Shown: positions 36,109 to 47,699, counted from the first letter of the stretch. The stretch is DNA of 64,000 nt from Pseudomonas psychrophila (GCF_001043005.1 NZ_JYKZ01000001.1:1223587-1287586), one strand, 5' to 3'. Numbers and translations: made by a program. Notes: generated by a model from the sequence alone, not told the origin.

Positions 36109-36459
36109 TTAGAACTCCAGCCCAGCTTCACGAGCAGCCTCAGCCAGCGCTTTCACGCGGCCGTGGTACTTGAAGCCAGAGCGGTCGAAAGCCACCTGCG
36201 AGACGCCAGCGGCTTTTGCACGCGTAGCGACCAGCTGGCCAACCTTTGTGGCCGCGTCGATGTTGCCAGTGGCAGCATCACGCAGTTCTTTGTCCAAAGT
36301 CGAGGCGCTTGCCAGGACTTTGCTGCCGTCGGCCGAGATGACCTGGGCGTATATATGCTGCGACGAGCGGAACACGCAGAGACGCACGACTTCTAGTTCG
36401 TGCATTTTCAGACGTGCTTTGCGAGCGCGACGCAGGCGAGTAACTTTTTTGTCGGTCAT
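36109..36459 (-). CDS. rplR: 50S ribosomal protein L18
   Basis: A 116-residue L18, one of the 5S rRNA binders. It has a basic N-terminus ([18 protein letters not shown]) and the family core [16 protein letters not shown] and [26 protein letters not shown]. It lies between rplF and rpsE in the spc operon. Confidence 0.98.
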   Translation of the reverse strand: MTDKKVTRLRRARKARLKMHELEVVRLCVFRSSQHIYAQVISADGSKVLASASTLDKELRDAATGNIDAATKVGQLVATRAKAAGVSQVAFDRSGFKYHGRVKALAEAAREAGLEF

Positions 36460-36469
36460 TTGCTATGCC

Positions 36470-37003
36470 CTACTTCTTCTTGGCTTCTTTACGACGGACG
36501 ACTTCGTCCGCGTAACGTACACCCTTGCCTTTATAAGGCTCTGGCGGACGGAAACCGCGGATCTCAGCGGCCACCTGACCTACCAGCTGCTTATCAATAC
36601 CCCGGATCAGGATATCGGTTTGGCTAGGAGTCTCAGCGGTGATGCCTTCCGGCAATTCGTAATCCACTGGGTGCGAGAAGCCAAGAGCCAGGTTCAGCAC
36701 TGTGCCTTTTGCTTGCGCTTTGTAACCAACACCGACCAGCTGGAGCTTACGCTCGAAGCCTTGGCTTACGCCTTGGACCATGTTGTTTACCAACGCACGA
36801 GTGGTACCAGCCATTGCGCGAGTTTGTTGATCGCCATTGCGAGCAGCGAAACGCAGCTCACCAGCTTCTTCAACAATCTCAACGGACGAATGGATGTTCA
36901 GTTCTAGAGTGCCCTTGGCACCCTTCACCGAAAGCTGTTGGCCGGCGAATTTTACTTCGACACCAGCTGGCAGCTTAACGGGGTTCTTAGCGACGCGTGA
37001 CAT
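36470..37003 (-). CDS. rplF: 50S ribosomal protein L6
   Basis: A 177-residue L6 with its two repeated domains: N-terminal [25 protein letters not shown] and C-terminal [30 protein letters not shown], the latter near the sarcin-ricin loop. It follows rpsH by 12 bp. Confidence 0.98.
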   Translation of the reverse strand: MSRVAKNPVKLPAGVEVKFAGQQLSVKGAKGTLELNIHSSVEIVEEAGELRFAARNGDQQTRAMAGTTRALVNNMVQGVSQGFERKLQLVGVGYKAQAKGTVLNLALGFSHPVDYELPEGITAETPSQTDILIRGIDKQLVGQVAAEIRGFRPPEPYKGKGVRYADEVVRRKEAKKK

Positions 37004-37015
37004 GCTTATCCCCCC

Positions 37016-37408
37016 TTAGAACACAGTGCAAAGAACTTCGCCGCCGACACCGGCAGCGCGCGCAGCACGATCCGTCATCACACCTTTGCTGGTGGAGACG
37101 ATAGACACACCAAGACCGCCACGAACTTTCGGCAGATCTTCGGAGGACTTGTACTGACGCAGGCCTGGACGGCTAACGCGCTTAACTTCTTCGATAACCG
37201 AACGGCCTTCGAAGTATTTCAGCTCGATAGACAGCAGTGGTTTGATTTCGCTGCTGATCTGATAATCCGCGATGTAACCTTCGTCTTTGAGAACTTTGGC
37301 TACAGCTACCTTCAACGTGGAAGATGGCATGCTTACGACGGACTTTTCAGCCATCTGGGCATTACGGATTCGAGTTAGCATGTCCGCTAACGGGTCCTGC
37401 ATACTCAT
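37016..37408 (-). CDS. rpsH: 30S ribosomal protein S8
   Basis: A 130-residue S8 ([20 protein letters not shown] start, [15 protein letters not shown], and the C-terminal [24 protein letters not shown]). It binds the central domain of 16S rRNA and in E. coli represses the spc operon by binding its mRNA. The unusually long 212-bp gap in front of it contains strong hairpins. Confidence 0.98.
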   Translation of the reverse strand: MSMQDPLADMLTRIRNAQMAEKSVVSMPSSTLKVAVAKVLKDEGYIADYQISSEIKPLLSIELKYFEGRSVIEEVKRVSRPGLRQYKSSEDLPKVRGGLGVSIVSTSKGVMTDRAARAAGVGGEVLCTVF

Positions 37409-37526
37409 GGGCTAGACGCTCCTGATACAAAAAGAATTAGCCTTGCGGCTACAACTGTCGCCGAGTGACTCAATGCTTAAAAAGCACGGGCTCAGGCGAG
37501 CCGGTCATTCTAGACACACGCCAGAA

Positions 37527-37599
37527 ATGAATCAAGCCCCAATAGGGGCTTGATTCATATTCAAGGTCACCGGCTGTCAGGATCTTACGACCCTGACAG
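37527..37599 (-). other. Structured intercistronic region between rpsN and rpsH
   Basis: Two hairpins lie in the only long gap inside the spc operon. One is perfect: 14 base pairs, arms 37527-37540 and 37545-37558, 4-nt loop. The other has 8-bp arms at 37574-37581 and 37592-37599 (CTGTCAGG / CCTGACAG). Neither is followed by a proper T-run on the minus strand, so a simple terminator is unlikely; a binding site for a regulator (for example S8) or an RNA-processing site fits better. This is inference. Confidence 0.7.
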
Positions 37600-37620
37600 G
37601 GATAACTTTGCCTGTGCGCC

Positions 37621-37926
37621 TTACCAGCTGGCTTTAACCAGACCTGGTACGTCGCCGCGCATTGCTGCTTCACGCAATTTGTTACGGCCAAGGCCGAACT
37701 TGCGGTAAACACCATGCGGACGACCAGTGAGGCGGCAGCGGTTACGCATGCGCGCAGCGCTTGCGTCACGTGGCTGCTTCTGCAGAGCAACTTGAGCTTC
37801 CCAACGTGCTTCTGGACTTGCGTTCAGATCCACGATGATAGCTTTCAGCTCAGCACGCTTCTTGGCGAACTTGGCAACCGTGAGCTGACGTTTCAGCTCG
37901 CGGTTTTTCATGCTCATCTTAGCCAT
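37621..37926 (-). CDS. rpsN: 30S ribosomal protein S14 (zinc-free form)
   Basis: A 101-residue S14 of the long form without the C-X2-C zinc motifs. It starts [20 protein letters not shown], and the family core is [37 protein letters not shown]. The start at 37926 was chosen on family length; an in-frame ATG lies 66 bp upstream, inside the end of rplE. Confidence 0.98.
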   Translation of the reverse strand: MAKMSMKNRELKRQLTVAKFAKKRAELKAIIVDLNASPEARWEAQVALQKQPRDASAARMRNRCRLTGRPHGVYRKFGLGRNKLREAAMRGDVPGLVKASW

Positions 37927-37939
37927 GGTCCTACTCCAA

Positions 37940-38479
37940 TCAGTTGCGGAACGGGAATTTGAATGCACGCAGCAATGCGCGACCTTCATCATCCGTTCGA
38001 GCAGTGGTGGTCAGGGTAATGTCCAGACCGCGGAGGGCATCGATTTTGTCGTAGTCGATTTCCGGGAAGATGATCTGCTCTTTAACGCCCATGCTGTAGT
38101 TACCACGACCATCGAAGGACTTGGCATTCAGGCCGCGGAAGTCGCGAACCCGAGGCAGGGAGATCGACAGCAGACGATCCAGGAATTCGTACATACGCTC
38201 ACGGCGCAGAGTAACCTTAACGCCGATCGGCCAGCCTTCGCGAACTTTAAAGCCGGCGATGGACTTGCGAGCGTAGGTCACTACACATTTTTGACCCGTG
38301 ATTTTTTCCAAATCAGCTACAGCGTGCTCGATGATTTTCTTATCACCGATCGCTTCGCCCAAACCCATGTTCAGGGTGATTTTGGTAACGCGCGGAACTT
38401 CCATCACGTTCGAAAGCTTAAGTTCTTCCTTAAGTTTCGGAGCGATTTCCTTCCGGTAAATCTCTTTTAGTCGTGCCAT
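37940..38479 (-). CDS. rplE: 50S ribosomal protein L5
   Basis: A 179-residue L5, a 5S rRNA binder at the central protuberance. It carries [21 protein letters not shown], the P-site-facing loop [27 protein letters not shown] and the C-terminal [20 protein letters not shown]. It lies 22 bp after rplX. Confidence 0.98.
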   Translation of the reverse strand: MARLKEIYRKEIAPKLKEELKLSNVMEVPRVTKITLNMGLGEAIGDKKIIEHAVADLEKITGQKCVVTYARKSIAGFKVREGWPIGVKVTLRRERMYEFLDRLLSISLPRVRDFRGLNAKSFDGRGNYSMGVKEQIIFPEIDYDKIDALRGLDITLTTTARTDDEGRALLRAFKFPFRN

Positions 38480-38501
38480 GGTCTTATCTACCTAGCAGTG
38501 T

Positions 38502-38816
38502 TCAAGCATCAACCGCTTTTTGGGTCGACTTGAAGACACGAATTTTCTTGCCTTCTTCTACTTTGAAACCAACGCGGTCAGCCTTGTTGGTTTCGCCGTT
38601 GAAGATGGCGACGTTAGAAGCGTCCAGTGGAGCTTCTTTTTCGACGATACCGCCTTGTACGCCCGACATCGGGTTAGGCTTGGTATGACGCTTAACCAGG
38701 TTCAGACCGCCAATAACCAAACGGTTGTTAGCGAGAACCTTAAGCACCTTACCGCGCTTACCTTTGTCTTTGCCGGCGATCACGATGATCTCGTCGTCAC
38801 GACGAATCTTTTGCAT
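38502..38816 (-). CDS. rplX: 50S ribosomal protein L24
   Basis: A 104-residue L24, an assembly initiator for the 50S. The KOW motif is visible as [31 protein letters not shown] near the N-terminus. It lies 11 bp after rplN. Confidence 0.98.
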   Translation of the reverse strand: MQKIRRDDEIIVIAGKDKGKRGKVLKVLANNRLVIGGLNLVKRHTKPNPMSGVQGGIVEKEAPLDASNVAIFNGETNKADRVGFKVEEGKKIRVFKSTQKAVDA

Positions 38817-38827
38817 GTCGGATCTCC

Positions 38828-39196
38828 TTACAGCACTTCTGGGGCGAGCGAGACGATCTTCATGAACTTCTCAGTACGAAGTTCACGGGTCACTGGCCCA
38901 AAGATACGGGTGCCGATCGGCTCTTGCTTGTTGTTCAGAAGAACAGCAGCGTTGCCATCAAAGCGGATAATGGAGCCATCAGCACGACGTACGCCGTGAC
39001 GAGTGCGGACTACAACAGCAGTCATCACTTGGCCTTTTTTCACTTTACCGCGAGGAATTGCTTCCTTCACGGTAACTTTGATGATGTCACCGATACCAGC
39101 GTAACGACGATGGGAGCCACCCAGCACCTTGATGCACATAACGCGGCGTGCGCCGCTGTTATCGGCCACATCGAGCATGGATTGAGTCTGAATCAT
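38828..39196 (-). CDS. rplN: 50S ribosomal protein L14
   Basis: A 122-residue L14 on the subunit interface ([55 protein letters not shown]). In E. coli it opens the spc operon; here it follows rpsQ by 23 bp with no obvious terminator, so the S10 and spc units may be read through. Confidence 0.98.
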   Translation of the reverse strand: MIQTQSMLDVADNSGARRVMCIKVLGGSHRRYAGIGDIIKVTVKEAIPRGKVKKGQVMTAVVVRTRHGVRRADGSIIRFDGNAAVLLNNKQEPIGTRIFGPVTRELRTEKFMKIVSLAPEVL

Positions 39197-39219
39197 ATAA
39201 TTTCTCCGACCCCTAGTCC

Positions 39220-39486
39220 TTAGACTTCCACAGCGCGTTCGAGAACATCAACCAATGCCCAAGACTTAGTCTTGGCCATCGGACGAGTTTCACGAATAGT
39301 GACTTTGTCGCCGATGTGGCACTGATTGGTTTCGTCGTGCGCGTGCAGCTTAGTCGAACGCTTAACGTATTTACCGTAGATCGGGTGCTTAACGCGACGC
39401 TCGATCAAAACGGTGATGGTTTTGTCCATCTTGTCGCTGACAACACGGCCAGTCAGCGTACGGACAGTCTTTTCGGCTTCAGCCAT
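39220..39486 (-). CDS. rpsQ: 30S ribosomal protein S17
   Basis: An 88-residue S17 with an OB-like fold ([44 protein letters not shown]), a primary 16S binder. It follows rpmC by 2 bp at the end of the S10 operon. Confidence 0.98.
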   Translation of the reverse strand: MAEAEKTVRTLTGRVVSDKMDKTITVLIERRVKHPIYGKYVKRSTKLHAHDETNQCHIGDKVTIRETRPMAKTKSWALVDVLERAVEV

Positions 39487-39488
39487 GA

Positions 39489-39680
39489 TTACTTACCTGC
39501 CTGCTGTTTGAGCACAGTCTTCACGCGAGCGATGTCACGCTTAACTTGCGAGAGCAGATGCGACTGCCCCAACTGGCCAGTTGCTTTCTGCATACGCAGA
39601 TTGAACTGGTCGCGCAGCAAGCCGAGCAGTTGCTCGTTCAGCTGCTGTGCGGATTTTTCACGAAGTTCATTCGCTTTCAT
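39489..39680 (-). CDS. rpmC: 50S ribosomal protein L29
   Basis: A 63-residue helical hairpin protein ([22 protein letters not shown] ... [16 protein letters not shown]) at the tunnel exit, near the trigger-factor and SRP docking site. I use the ATG at 39680, which overlaps the rplP stop by one base (TGATG); an in-frame GTG 3 bp upstream could add one Met. Confidence 0.97.
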   Translation of the reverse strand: MKANELREKSAQQLNEQLLGLLRDQFNLRMQKATGQLGQSHLLSQVKRDIARVKTVLKQQAGK

Positions 39681-40093
39681 CACATCACCGTCCGTTTAAC
39701 AAAGGAGGTGGCGAGCGGCAGCTTTGCAGCAGCCAGGGCGAAAGCCTCACGCGCCAGCTCTTCAGTAACACCCTCGATTTCATACAGGACTTTGCCTGGC
39801 TGAATCTGGGCAACCCAATATTCCACGTTACCCTTACCTTTACCCATACGAACTTCGAGGGGCTTTTTGGAAATAGGCTTGTCCGGGAATACACGGATCC
39901 AGATCTTACCGCCACGCTTAACGTGACGGGTCAGTGCACGACGCGCTGATTCGATCTGACGAGCGGTGAGACGACCACGAGCAACAGACTTCAGCGCATA
40001 TTCGCCGAAGCTGACTTTGCTACCGCGCAATGCCAAGCCACGGTTGTGGCCAGTCATTTGCTTGCGGAACTTCGTACGCTTAGGTTGTAACAT
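39680..40093 (-). CDS. rplP: 50S ribosomal protein L16
   Basis: A 137-residue L16 near the peptidyl-transferase A-site tRNA elbow. [36 protein letters not shown] opens it; [44 protein letters not shown] follows. The Arg at the YcfD hydroxylation site (position about 81, in VRMGKGKG) is present. Confidence 0.98.
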   Translation of the reverse strand: MLQPKRTKFRKQMTGHNRGLALRGSKVSFGEYALKSVARGRLTARQIESARRALTRHVKRGGKIWIRVFPDKPISKKPLEVRMGKGKGNVEYWVAQIQPGKVLYEIEGVTEELAREAFALAAAKLPLATSFVKRTVM

Positions 40094-40105
40094 TTGGCGT
40101 ACCCC

Positions 40106-40792
40106 TTACTTAGCAGCTTTTTTACGAGGCGCTGGTGCTTGTGGCTTCAGCTCTTCTTGGCGACCACCAATTACTTCGCCTTTGAAGATCCAAACCTTTA
40201 CACCGATCACACCGTAAGTGGTGTGAGCTTCGTAGTTGGCATAGTCGATGTCGGCACGCAGGGTGTGCAATGGCACACGACCTTCGCGATACCATTCAGT
40301 ACGTGCGATTTCAGCACCGCCGAGACGACCGCTCACTTGGATTTTGATGCCTTTGGCACCAATGCGCATAGCGTTCTGTACAGCGCGTTTCATCGCGCGA
40401 CGGAACATTACACGACGCTCCAGCTGCTGAGCTACGCTCTGCGCAACCAGCATACCGTCGAGCTCCGGCTTGCGGATCTCTTCGATATTGATGTGCACAG
40501 GCACACCCATTTGCTTGGTCAGGTCCTGACGCAGTTTCTCAACATCTTCACCTTTCTTCCCGATAACGATACCTGGACGAGCGGTGTGGATGGTGATACG
40601 TGCAGTTTGGGCCGGACGATGGATATCGATACGGCTTACGGACGCGCTTTTTAGTTTGTCTTGGAGGTATTCACGCACCTTCAGATCAGCGAACAAATAG
40701 TCCGCATAAGTCCGACCGTCTGCGTACCAGACGGAGGTGTGCTCCTTGACGATTCCCAGGCGAATGCCAATGGGATGTACTTTCTGACCCAT
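40106..40792 (-). CDS. rpsC: 30S ribosomal protein S3
   Basis: A 228-residue S3 at the mRNA entry tunnel. It starts [20 protein letters not shown]; the KH domain is [34 protein letters not shown]. The start at 40792 follows family length; an open frame continues 84 bp upstream into rplV without homology. The C-terminal tail is Lys/Pro/Ala-rich. Confidence 0.98.
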
Positions 40793-40805
40793 CTCTTCGA
40801 CTCCG

Positions 40806-41138
40806 TTACTTGTCAGCAACCTTGACAGTGATATGGCAAGACCGCTTGACGATGCGATCAGCGCGGCCTTTGGCACGCGGCATGATGCGCTTCAGCGAAC
40901 GCCCTTCGTTGACGAAAACGGTGGCGACTTTGAGGTCGTCAACGTCCGCGCCTTCGTTATGCTCGGCGTTGGCTACGGCCGACTCCAGCACTTTCTTGAT
41001 GATCTCGGCGGCTTTCTTGTTGCTGAAAGCCAACAGGTTGAGCGCTTCGCCCACCTTCTTCCCGCGGATCTGGTCGGCGACCAAGCGGGCTTTCTGGGCG
41101 GAGATTCGAGCGCCCGACAACTTAGCGGCTACTTCCAT
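40806..41138 (-). CDS. rplV: 50S ribosomal protein L22
   Basis: A 110-residue L22. Its long beta-hairpin (residues about 80-100, [32 protein letters not shown]) reaches into the exit tunnel near the macrolide site. No deletion of the hairpin tip that would suggest macrolide resistance is seen. Confidence 0.98.
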
Positions 41139-41151
41139 CGTTCCTTACCCC

Positions 41152-41427
41152 TTAACGCTTGGCTTTCTTGTCTGCCACGTGCCCACGATAAGTGCGGGTA
41201 CCGGCAAACTCGCCTAGTTTATGGCCAACCATGTCTTCGTTCACAAGAACTGGGACATGAAGACGACCGTTATGCACAGCGATGGTCAAACCGACCATTT
41301 GTGGCAGGATCATCGAACGACGCGACCAGGTTTTCACCGGTTTGCGATCGTTCTTTTCCGCCGCCACTTCGATCTTCTTCAGTAGGTGAAGATCAATAAA
41401 AGGACCTTTTTTCAGAGAACGTGGCAC
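41152..41427 (-). CDS. rpsS: 30S ribosomal protein S19
   Basis: A 91-residue S19 in the 30S head ([62 protein letters not shown]). It lies between rplB and rplV, in the classical S10 operon order. Confidence 0.98.
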   Translation of the reverse strand: MPRSLKKGPFIDLHLLKKIEVAAEKNDRKPVKTWSRRSMILPQMVGLTIAVHNGRLHVPVLVNEDMVGHKLGEFAGTRTYRGHVADKKAKR

Positions 41428-41443
41428 TGTCGTATCCCTCTAT

Positions 41444-42268
41444 TTACTTGCGACGACGGACGATCATTTTGTCGGTACGCTTATTACCACGAGTCTTCGC
41501 GCCCTTAGTCGGGAAGCCCCATGGCGATACCGGATGACGACCACCAGAGGTACGACCTTCACCACCACCATGTGGGTGGTCAACCGGGTTCATGGCAACA
41601 CCACGAACGGTTGGGCGAACGCCACGCCAGCGTTTGGCACCAGCTTTACCCAGCGAACGCAGGCTGTGCTCGGAGTTCGAGACTTCGCCAAGCGTTGCAC
41701 GGCATTCAGCCAATACTTTACGCATTTCACCGGAACGCAGACGCAGGGTCACGTAGACACCATCACGAGCGACCAACTGAGCCGAAGCACCAGCGGAACG
41801 AGCGATTTGTGCGCCTTTGCCCGGCTTCAATTCGATGCCGTGTACGGTGCTACCAACTGGAATGCTGCGCAGTTGCAACTGGTTGCCTGGCTTGATCGGA
41901 GCCAAAGCACCCGAAATCAGCTGGTCGCCAGCGCTCACGCCTTTAGGGGCGATGATGTAACGGCGTTCGCCGTCTGCGTACAACATAAGAGCAATGTGAG
42001 CAGTACGGTTTGGATCGTATTCAATACGCTCAACAGTGGCTGGAATGCCATCTTTGTCGTTGCGACGGAAGTCGACCAAACGATAGTGCTGCTTATGACC
42101 ACCACCGATGTGACGCGTGGTAATACGGCCATTGTTGTTACGACCACCAGTCTTCGATTTCTTCTCGAGCAGCGGTGCGTGAGGAGCGCCTTTATGCAGC
42201 TCCTGGTTGACCACCTTGACCACATGACGGCGGCCAGGGGAAGTCGGTTTGCATTTAACGATTGCCAT
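41444..42268 (-). CDS. rplB: 50S ribosomal protein L2
   Basis: A 274-residue L2, needed for subunit joining and peptidyl transfer. The conserved C-terminal segment [31 protein letters not shown] contains the essential His. The N-terminal [29 protein letters not shown] is also typical. Confidence 0.98.
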   Translation of the reverse strand: MAIVKCKPTSPGRRHVVKVVNQELHKGAPHAPLLEKKSKTGGRNNNGRITTRHIGGGHKQHYRLVDFRRNDKDGIPATVERIEYDPNRTAHIALMLYADGERRYIIAPKGVSAGDQLISGALAPIKPGNQLQLRSIPVGSTVHGIELKPGKGAQIARSAGASAQLVARDGVYVTLRLRSGEMRKVLAECRATLGEVSNSEHSLRSLGKAGAKRWRGVRPTVRGVAMNPVDHPHGGGEGRTSGGRHPVSPWGFPTKGAKTRGNKRTDKMIVRRRK

Positions 42269-42282
42269 GATGCACCCCTTCC

Positions 42283-42582
42283 TTACTCAGCACTGCTGCT
42301 GAAATCGAGATCTTGGCCTGGCTGAAGGGAGATTACTGCCTTCTTCCAGTCATTACGCTTGCCCACGCCGCGAGCGGTGCGCTTGCTCTTACCCAGAACA
42401 TTCAGGGTAGTAACACGCTCAACTTTCACGCTGAACAGGCTTTCGACGGCCTTCTTGATTTCCAGCTTGGTTGCATCAGTAGCAACCTTGAAAACGAACT
42501 GGCCTTTCTTGTCTGCCAGAACCGTAGCCTTCTCGGAAACGTGCGGGCCAAGCAGAACTTTAAATACGCGTTCCTGGTTCAT
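42283..42582 (-). CDS. rplW: 50S ribosomal protein L23
   Basis: A 99-residue L23 at the exit-tunnel rim, docking site for trigger factor and SRP ([41 protein letters not shown]). Its ATG overlaps the rplD stop by 4 bp. Confidence 0.98.
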   Translation of the reverse strand: MNQERVFKVLLGPHVSEKATVLADKKGQFVFKVATDATKLEIKKAVESLFSVKVERVTTLNVLGKSKRTARGVGKRNDWKKAVISLQPGQDLDFSSSAE

Positions 42583-43181
42583 CCCAGCAGCTCCTCGAAT
42601 TTCTTCACGGCCGACACGGTGATCAACACCTTGTCGTATGCGATCAGACTAACTGGGTCGGAACCTTGCACGTCACGTACATCAACGTGTGGCAGGTTAC
42701 GAGCAGCCAGGTACAGGTTCTGATCAACAACTTCAGACACGATCAGGACGTCTGTCAGACCCATGCCATTCAGTTTGTTCAGCAGATCTTTGGTTTTCGG
42801 CGCTTCAACTGCGAAGTCCTGAACCACGATCAGACGATCAGTACGAACCAGTTCAGCAAGGATGGAACGCATTGCTGCGCGATACATCTTCTTGTTGAGC
42901 TTCTGAGAGTGATCTTGTGGACGAGCTGCGAAAGTAGTACCACCGCCGCGCCAGATTGGGCTACGGATAGTACCAGCACGAGCACGGCCAGTACCTTTCT
43001 GACGCCAAGGGCGCTTACCGCCACCACGAACGTCGGAACGGGTCTTTTGCTGCTTGCTACCTTGACGACCGCCAGCCATGTAGGCCACGACTGCCTGGTG
43101 AACCAGCGTCTCGTTGAACTCGCCGCCAAACGTCAGTTCGGAAACTTCGATCGCTTGAGCATCATTTACATTTAATTGCAT
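42579..43181 (-). CDS. rplD: 50S ribosomal protein L4
   Basis: A 200-residue L4. The long loop into the exit tunnel is [44 protein letters not shown]. In enteric bacteria L4 also represses the S10 operon through its leader; whether that holds in Pseudomonas cannot be told from this sequence. Confidence 0.98.
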   Translation of the reverse strand: MQLNVNDAQAIEVSELTFGGEFNETLVHQAVVAYMAGGRQGSKQQKTRSDVRGGGKRPWRQKGTGRARAGTIRSPIWRGGGTTFAARPQDHSQKLNKKMYRAAMRSILAELVRTDRLIVVQDFAVEAPKTKDLLNKLNGMGLTDVLIVSEVVDQNLYLAARNLPHVDVRDVQGSDPVSLIAYDKVLITVSAVKKFEELLG

Positions 43182-43193
43182 GTCAGCTTCCCC

Positions 43194-43829
43194 TTAACCG
43201 CGAGCCTTGGCCGCCGGACGTACAACCAGGTTGCCGCCAGTAGCGCCAGGAACAGCACCCTTGACCAACAACAGATTGCGTTCAGCGTCGACGCGCACTA
43301 CTTCGAGGGACTGCACGGTCACGCGCTCAGCGCCCATATGACCGGACATTTTTTTGCCCTTGAATACACGACCAGGAGTCTGGCACTGGCCAATAGAGCC
43401 CGGGACGCGGTGGGAAACGGAGTTACCGTGAGTGTTATCTTGGCCACGGAAATTCCAACGCTTGATCGTACCCTGGAAGCCTTTACCTTTGGACTGACCG
43501 GTCACATCGACCATCTGACCTGCGGTGAAGATTTCAGCGTTGATCAGATCGCCTGCTTGGTACTCGCCTTCTTCAAGACGGAATTCCATTACGGTACGAC
43601 CAGCTGCAACGTTTGCTTTAGCGAAGTGACCCGCTTGAGCAGCAGTTACACGCGAAGCGCGACGCTCGCCGACAGTGACTTGCACTGCACGATAGCCATC
43701 GGTTTCTTCAGTTTTGAACTGGGTGACGCGATTCGGCTCGATCTCAATGACCGTAACCGGAATGGAGACACCTTCTTCGGTGAAAATACGGGTCATACCG
43801 CATTTACGACCGACTACACCAATAGTCAT
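43194..43829 (-). CDS. rplC: 50S ribosomal protein L3
   Basis: A 211-residue L3, an assembly initiator that reaches the peptidyl-transferase centre. [20 protein letters not shown] opens it, and the central loop [42 protein letters not shown] holds the Gln modified by PrmB (NTHGNS context). The start at 43829 follows the family; an open frame extends 33 bp upstream. Confidence 0.98.
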   Translation of the reverse strand: MTIGVVGRKCGMTRIFTEEGVSIPVTVIEIEPNRVTQFKTEETDGYRAVQVTVGERRASRVTAAQAGHFAKANVAAGRTVMEFRLEEGEYQAGDLINAEIFTAGQMVDVTGQSKGKGFQGTIKRWNFRGQDNTHGNSVSHRVPGSIGQCQTPGRVFKGKKMSGHMGAERVTVQSLEVVRVDAERNLLLVKGAVPGATGGNLVVRPAAKARG

Positions 43830-43910
43830 GTTGTAAACCTCATGAGTGTACGGGGCTTTCACCCGCTATGGCCGCCCATTTCAGAGCGTTACACGACTAA
43901 GACCCAAGTC

Positions 43911-44222
43911 TTAGCCGAGGCTGATCTGCACTTCCACACCGGCCGCAAGATCAAGCTTCATAAGTGCATCAACGGTTTTATCCGTTGGCTGGACGATGTC
44001 CAGAACGCGCTTATGAGTACGGATCTCGTACTGGTCACGCGCGTCTTTGTTGACGTGCGGGGAGACCAGAACGGTGAACCGCTCTTTACGGGTAGGCAGT
44101 GGAATTGGACCACGCACTTGAGCACCAGTACGTTTCGCGGTTTCCACGATTTCCTGGGTTGATTGGTCGATCAGGCGATGGTCAAAAGCCTTCAACCTGA
44201 TACGGATTTGCTGATTTTGCAT
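43911..44222 (-). CDS. rpsJ: 30S ribosomal protein S10 / NusE
   Basis: A 103-residue S10, 30S head protein and also NusE, partner of NusB in antitermination (NusB is at 7485 in this window). [20 protein letters not shown] and [35 protein letters not shown] are diagnostic. It is the first gene of the S10 operon, behind a near-consensus promoter. Confidence 0.98.
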
Positions 44223-44284
44223 TGGATTTCAGACTCCGATTGCTATTCCCACCGAGCGCAATACGCCCGTTTAAAGGAGGCGCA

Positions 44285-44313
44285 ATTCTATAGATGGCCC
44301 AACTGGGTGTCAA
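44285..44313 (-). promoter_or_regulatory. Sigma70 promoter of the S10 operon
   Basis: On the minus strand a perfect -35 box TTGACA and a -10 box TAGAAT (5 of 6) are exactly 17 bp apart. This lies 63-91 bp before the rpsJ start, just after the tuf terminator, and is followed by the GC-rich TGCGCC. It is one of the strongest promoter matches in the window. Confidence 0.75.
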
Positions 44314-44320
44314 CTCAATA

Positions 44321-44350
44321 AAAAAAGCCCCCGCTGAGCGGGGGCTTTTT
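44321..44350 (-). terminator. Terminator of the str operon, downstream of tuf
   Basis: Stem AGCCCCCGC / GCGGGGGCT flanked by an A-run and a T-run, between the tuf stop and the S10 promoter. It separates the str and S10 operons. Confidence 0.93.
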
Positions 44351-44364
44351 CAGGCAATCAAAGC

Positions 44365-45558
44365 TTAAGCAATGATTTTGGCTACTACGCCAGCGCCGAC
44401 GGTACGACCGCCTTCACGGATTGCGAAACGCAGACCGTCTTCCATTGCGATGGTTTTGATCAGGGTGACAACCATTTTGATGTTGTCGCCTGGCATTACC
44501 ATTTCAACGCCTTCCGGCAGTTCGCAGTTACCGGTCACGTCAGTGGTCCGGAAGTAGAACTGTGGACGGTAGCCTTTGAAGAACGGAGTATGACGGCCGC
44601 CTTCTTCTTTGCTCAACACGTACACTTCAGCTTCGAAGGTAGTGTGTGGCTTAACCGAACCCGGCTTAACCAGAACCTGGCCACGCTCTACGTCGTCACG
44701 CTTGGTGCCGCGCAGCAGCACGCCGCAGTTCTCGCCAGCACGACCTTCGTCAAGCAGCTTACGGAACATTTCAACGCCGGTGCAGGTGGTAACAGTAGTG
44801 TCACGCAGACCAACGATTTCCAGCGGATCTTGAACGCGAACGATACCGCGCTCGATACGACCAGTTACAACAGTACCGCGACCGGAGATCGAGAATACGT
44901 CTTCGATTGGCATCAGGAACGGCTTGTCGATAACACGAACTGGGTCCGGAATGTAAGTATCCAGAGTTTCAACCAGTTTACGAACGGCAGTGGTGCCCAT
45001 TTCGTTGTCGTCTTTGCCTTCCAGAGCCATACGAGCAGAACCGATGATGATCGGAGTGTCGTCGCCTGGGAAGTCGTAAGTGCTCAGCAGATCGCGCACT
45101 TCCATCTCAACCAGTTCCAGCAGCTCAGCGTCGTCTACCAGATCAGCCTTGTTCAGGAAAACCACGATGTACGGAACGCCAACCTGACGGGACAGCAGGA
45201 TGTGCTCACGGGTTTGTGGCATCGGACCATCAGCGGCCGAACAAACCAGAATAGCGCCGTCCATCTGAGCAGCACCGGTGATCATGTTCTTCACATAGTC
45301 AGCGTGACCTGGGCAGTCAACGTGAGCGTAGTGACGGATCAGCGAGTTGTATTCAACGTGCGCAGTGTTGATGGTGATACCACGAGCTTTTTCTTCTGGC
45401 GCGCTGTCGATTTTATCGAAGTCAACGATTGCCGAACCGAAAATCTCGGAGCAAACACGAGTCAGAGCTGCAGTCAGCGTGGTTTTACCATGGTCAACGT
45501 GACCGATAGTGCCAACGTTGACGTGCGGTAGGGAACGATCAAATTTTTCTTTAGCCAC
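44365..45558 (-). CDS. tuf: Elongation factor Tu
   Basis: A 397-residue EF-Tu that delivers aminoacyl-tRNA to the ribosome. GTPase motifs are [35 protein letters not shown] and [10 protein letters not shown]; the C-terminal barrel ends [10 protein letters not shown]. It is the last gene of the str operon (rpsL-rpsG-fusA-tuf). It is the only tuf in the window: the second copy that many pseudomonads carry between thrT and trpT is absent there. Confidence 0.98.
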   Translation of the reverse strand: MAKEKFDRSLPHVNVGTIGHVDHGKTTLTAALTRVCSEIFGSAIVDFDKIDSAPEEKARGITINTAHVEYNSLIRHYAHVDCPGHADYVKNMITGAAQMDGAILVCSAADGPMPQTREHILLSRQVGVPYIVVFLNKADLVDDAELLELVEMEVRDLLSTYDFPGDDTPIIIGSARMALEGKDDNEMGTTAVRKLVETLDTYIPDPVRVIDKPFLMPIEDVFSISGRGTVVTGRIERGIVRVQDPLEIVGLRDTTVTTCTGVEMFRKLLDEGRAGENCGVLLRGTKRDDVERGQVLVKPGSVKPHTTFEAEVYVLSKEEGGRHTPFFKGYRPQFYFRTTDVTGNCELPEGVEMVMPGDNIKMVVTLIKTIAMEDGLRFAIREGGRTVGAGVVAKIIA

Positions 45559-45593
45559 GACAATTAACTCCTTGCCTAAAGGACTGAACTAAA

Positions 45594-47699
45594 TCAGCCT
45601 TGTTTTTTAGTAACAGTTTCGACGATGTGCGCCGGAGCTGTATCGTATTTTTTGAATTCCATAGAGTAGCTTGCGCGACCCTGAGACATGGAACGAACGT
45701 CGGTCGCATAACCGAACATTTCACCCAACGGAACCTCAGCACGAATAACTTTGCCGGAAACCGTATCTTCCATACCCTGGATCATGCCGCGACGACGATT
45801 CAAGTCGCCCATCACGTCACCCATATAGTCTTCAGGTGTAACAACCTCTACCGCCATGATCGGCTCAAGCAGCTCACCGCCACCTTTGGTAGCCAGTTGC
45901 TTGGTCGCCATGGAAGCAGCCACCTTAAACGCCATCTCGTTGGAGTCGACGTCGTGGTAAGAACCATCAAACACGGTAGCCTTCAGGCCGATCAGCGGAT
46001 AGCCGGCAACAACACCGTTCTTCATCTGCTCTTCGATGCCCTTCTGGATAGCCGGGATGTATTCCTTAGGAACCACACCACCTACCACTTCGTTCACGAA
46101 CTGCAGACCTTCCTGACCTTCGTCAGCAGGTGCAAAACGGATCCAGCAGTGACCAAACTGGCCACGACCGCCGGACTGACGAACGAACTTGCCTTCGATC
46201 TCACAGTTCTTCGTGATGCGCTCACGATACGAAACCTGAGGCTTACCGATGTTGGCTTCGACGTTGAACTCACGGCGCATCCGGTCAACCAGGATGTCCA
46301 AGTGCAGCTCGCCCATGCCCGAGATGATCGTCTGACCAGTCTCTTCATCAGTTTTAACGCGGAAAGATGGATCTTCCTGAGCAAGCTTGCCCAGTGCAAC
46401 ACCCATTTTTTCCTGGTCATCCTTGGTCTTAGGCTCTACGGCAACCGAAATAACCGGCTCCGGGAAGTCCATGCGAACCAGAATGATTGGCTTGTCAGCG
46501 TTGCACAAAGTCTCACCAGTGGTGACGTCCTTCATGCCGATCAAGGCCGCGATGTCACCAGCGCGTACTTCCTTGATTTCTTCACGGGCGTTTGCGTGCA
46601 TTTGCACCATACGACCCACACGCTCTTTCTTGCCTTTAACCGAGTTGATCACGCCGTCGCCGGAGTTCAACACGCCCGAGTAAACACGGACGAAGGTCAA
46701 GGTACCCACGAATGGGTCGGTAGCGATCTTGAACGCCAGAGCCGAGAACGGCTCGCTGTCGTCAGCATGACGCTCCAGCTCGATGCTCTCGTCATCAGGG
46801 TCAGTACCCTTGATGGCAGGAATATCAGTCGGAGCAGGCAGGAAGTCGATAACGGCGTCGAGAACCAGGGGAACACCCTTGTTCTTGAAGGAAGAACCGC
46901 AAACAGCCAAGACGATCTCACCAGCGATAGTACGCTGACGCAGAGCAGCCTTGATTTCCGCGATGGTGAATTCTTCACCCTCGAGGTACTTGTTCATCAG
47001 CTCTTCATTGGCTTCGGCCGCAGCCTGAACCATGTTGTCGCGCCATTCGTCAGCAAGATCTTTCAGCTCAGCTGGAATTTCTTTGCGAACAGGAACCATA
47101 CCCTTGTCAGCATCGTTCCAGTACACAGCTTCCATGTTGATCAGATCAATCTGACCCTGGAAGTTGTCTTCAGAACCGATAGCCAGCTGGATTGGAACCG
47201 GAGTGTGGCCCAGACGCTTCTTGATCTGCTCAATAACGCGCAGGAAGTTGGCGCCAGCACGGTCCATCTTGTTTACGTAAACAAGACGTGGAACGCCGTA
47301 TTTGTTGGCTTGACGCCATACGGTTTCCGACTGAGGCTCAACGCCCGAGGTACCACAGAACACAACGACAGCGCCGTCGAGTACGCGCAGGGAACGCTCA
47401 ACTTCAATAGTGAAGTCTACGTGGCCCGGGGTATCGATTACGTTGAAGCGATGCTCGTCCTTGTACTGCTTGGCAGAACCCTTCCAGAAGGCGGTGATAG
47501 CAGCAGAAGTAATGGTAATACCACGCTCCTGCTCCTGAACCATCCAGTCTGTGGTCGCGGCGCCATCATGCACCTCGCCCATTTTGTGACTTTTGCCAGT
47601 GTAAAACAGTACGCGCTCAGTGGTAGTGGTTTTACCAGCATCCACGTGAGCGACGATACCGATGTTACGGTAGCGACTAATCGGAGTAGTACGAGCCAT
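45594..47699 (-). CDS. fusA: Elongation factor G
   Basis: A 701-residue EF-G, the translocase. G motifs are [39 protein letters not shown] and [12 protein letters not shown]; the other domains follow, with [15 protein letters not shown] in domain III and the C-terminal [18 protein letters not shown]. It lies between rpsG and tuf. If a second fusA exists elsewhere, this one in the str operon is the housekeeping copy. Confidence 0.98.
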   Translation of the reverse strand: MARTTPISRYRNIGIVAHVDAGKTTTTERVLFYTGKSHKMGEVHDGAATTDWMVQEQERGITITSAAITAFWKGSAKQYKDEHRFNVIDTPGHVDFTIEVERSLRVLDGAVVVFCGTSGVEPQSETVWRQANKYGVPRLVYVNKMDRAGANFLRVIEQIKKRLGHTPVPIQLAIGSEDNFQGQIDLINMEAVYWNDADKGMVPVRKEIPAELKDLADEWRDNMVQAAAEANEELMNKYLEGEEFTIAEIKAALRQRTIAGEIVLAVCGSSFKNKGVPLVLDAVIDFLPAPTDIPAIKGTDPDDESIELERHADDSEPFSALAFKIATDPFVGTLTFVRVYSGVLNSGDGVINSVKGKKERVGRMVQMHANAREEIKEVRAGDIAALIGMKDVTTGETLCNADKPIILVRMDFPEPVISVAVEPKTKDDQEKMGVALGKLAQEDPSFRVKTDEETGQTIISGMGELHLDILVDRMRREFNVEANIGKPQVSYRERITKNCEIEGKFVRQSGGRGQFGHCWIRFAPADEGQEGLQFVNEVVGGVVPKEYIPAIQKGIEEQMKNGVVAGYPLIGLKATVFDGSYHDVDSNEMAFKVAASMATKQLATKGGGELLEPIMAVEVVTPEDYMGDVMGDLNRRRGMIQGMEDTVSGKVIRAEVPLGEMFGYATDVRSMSQGRASYSMEFKKYDTAPAHIVETVTKKQG

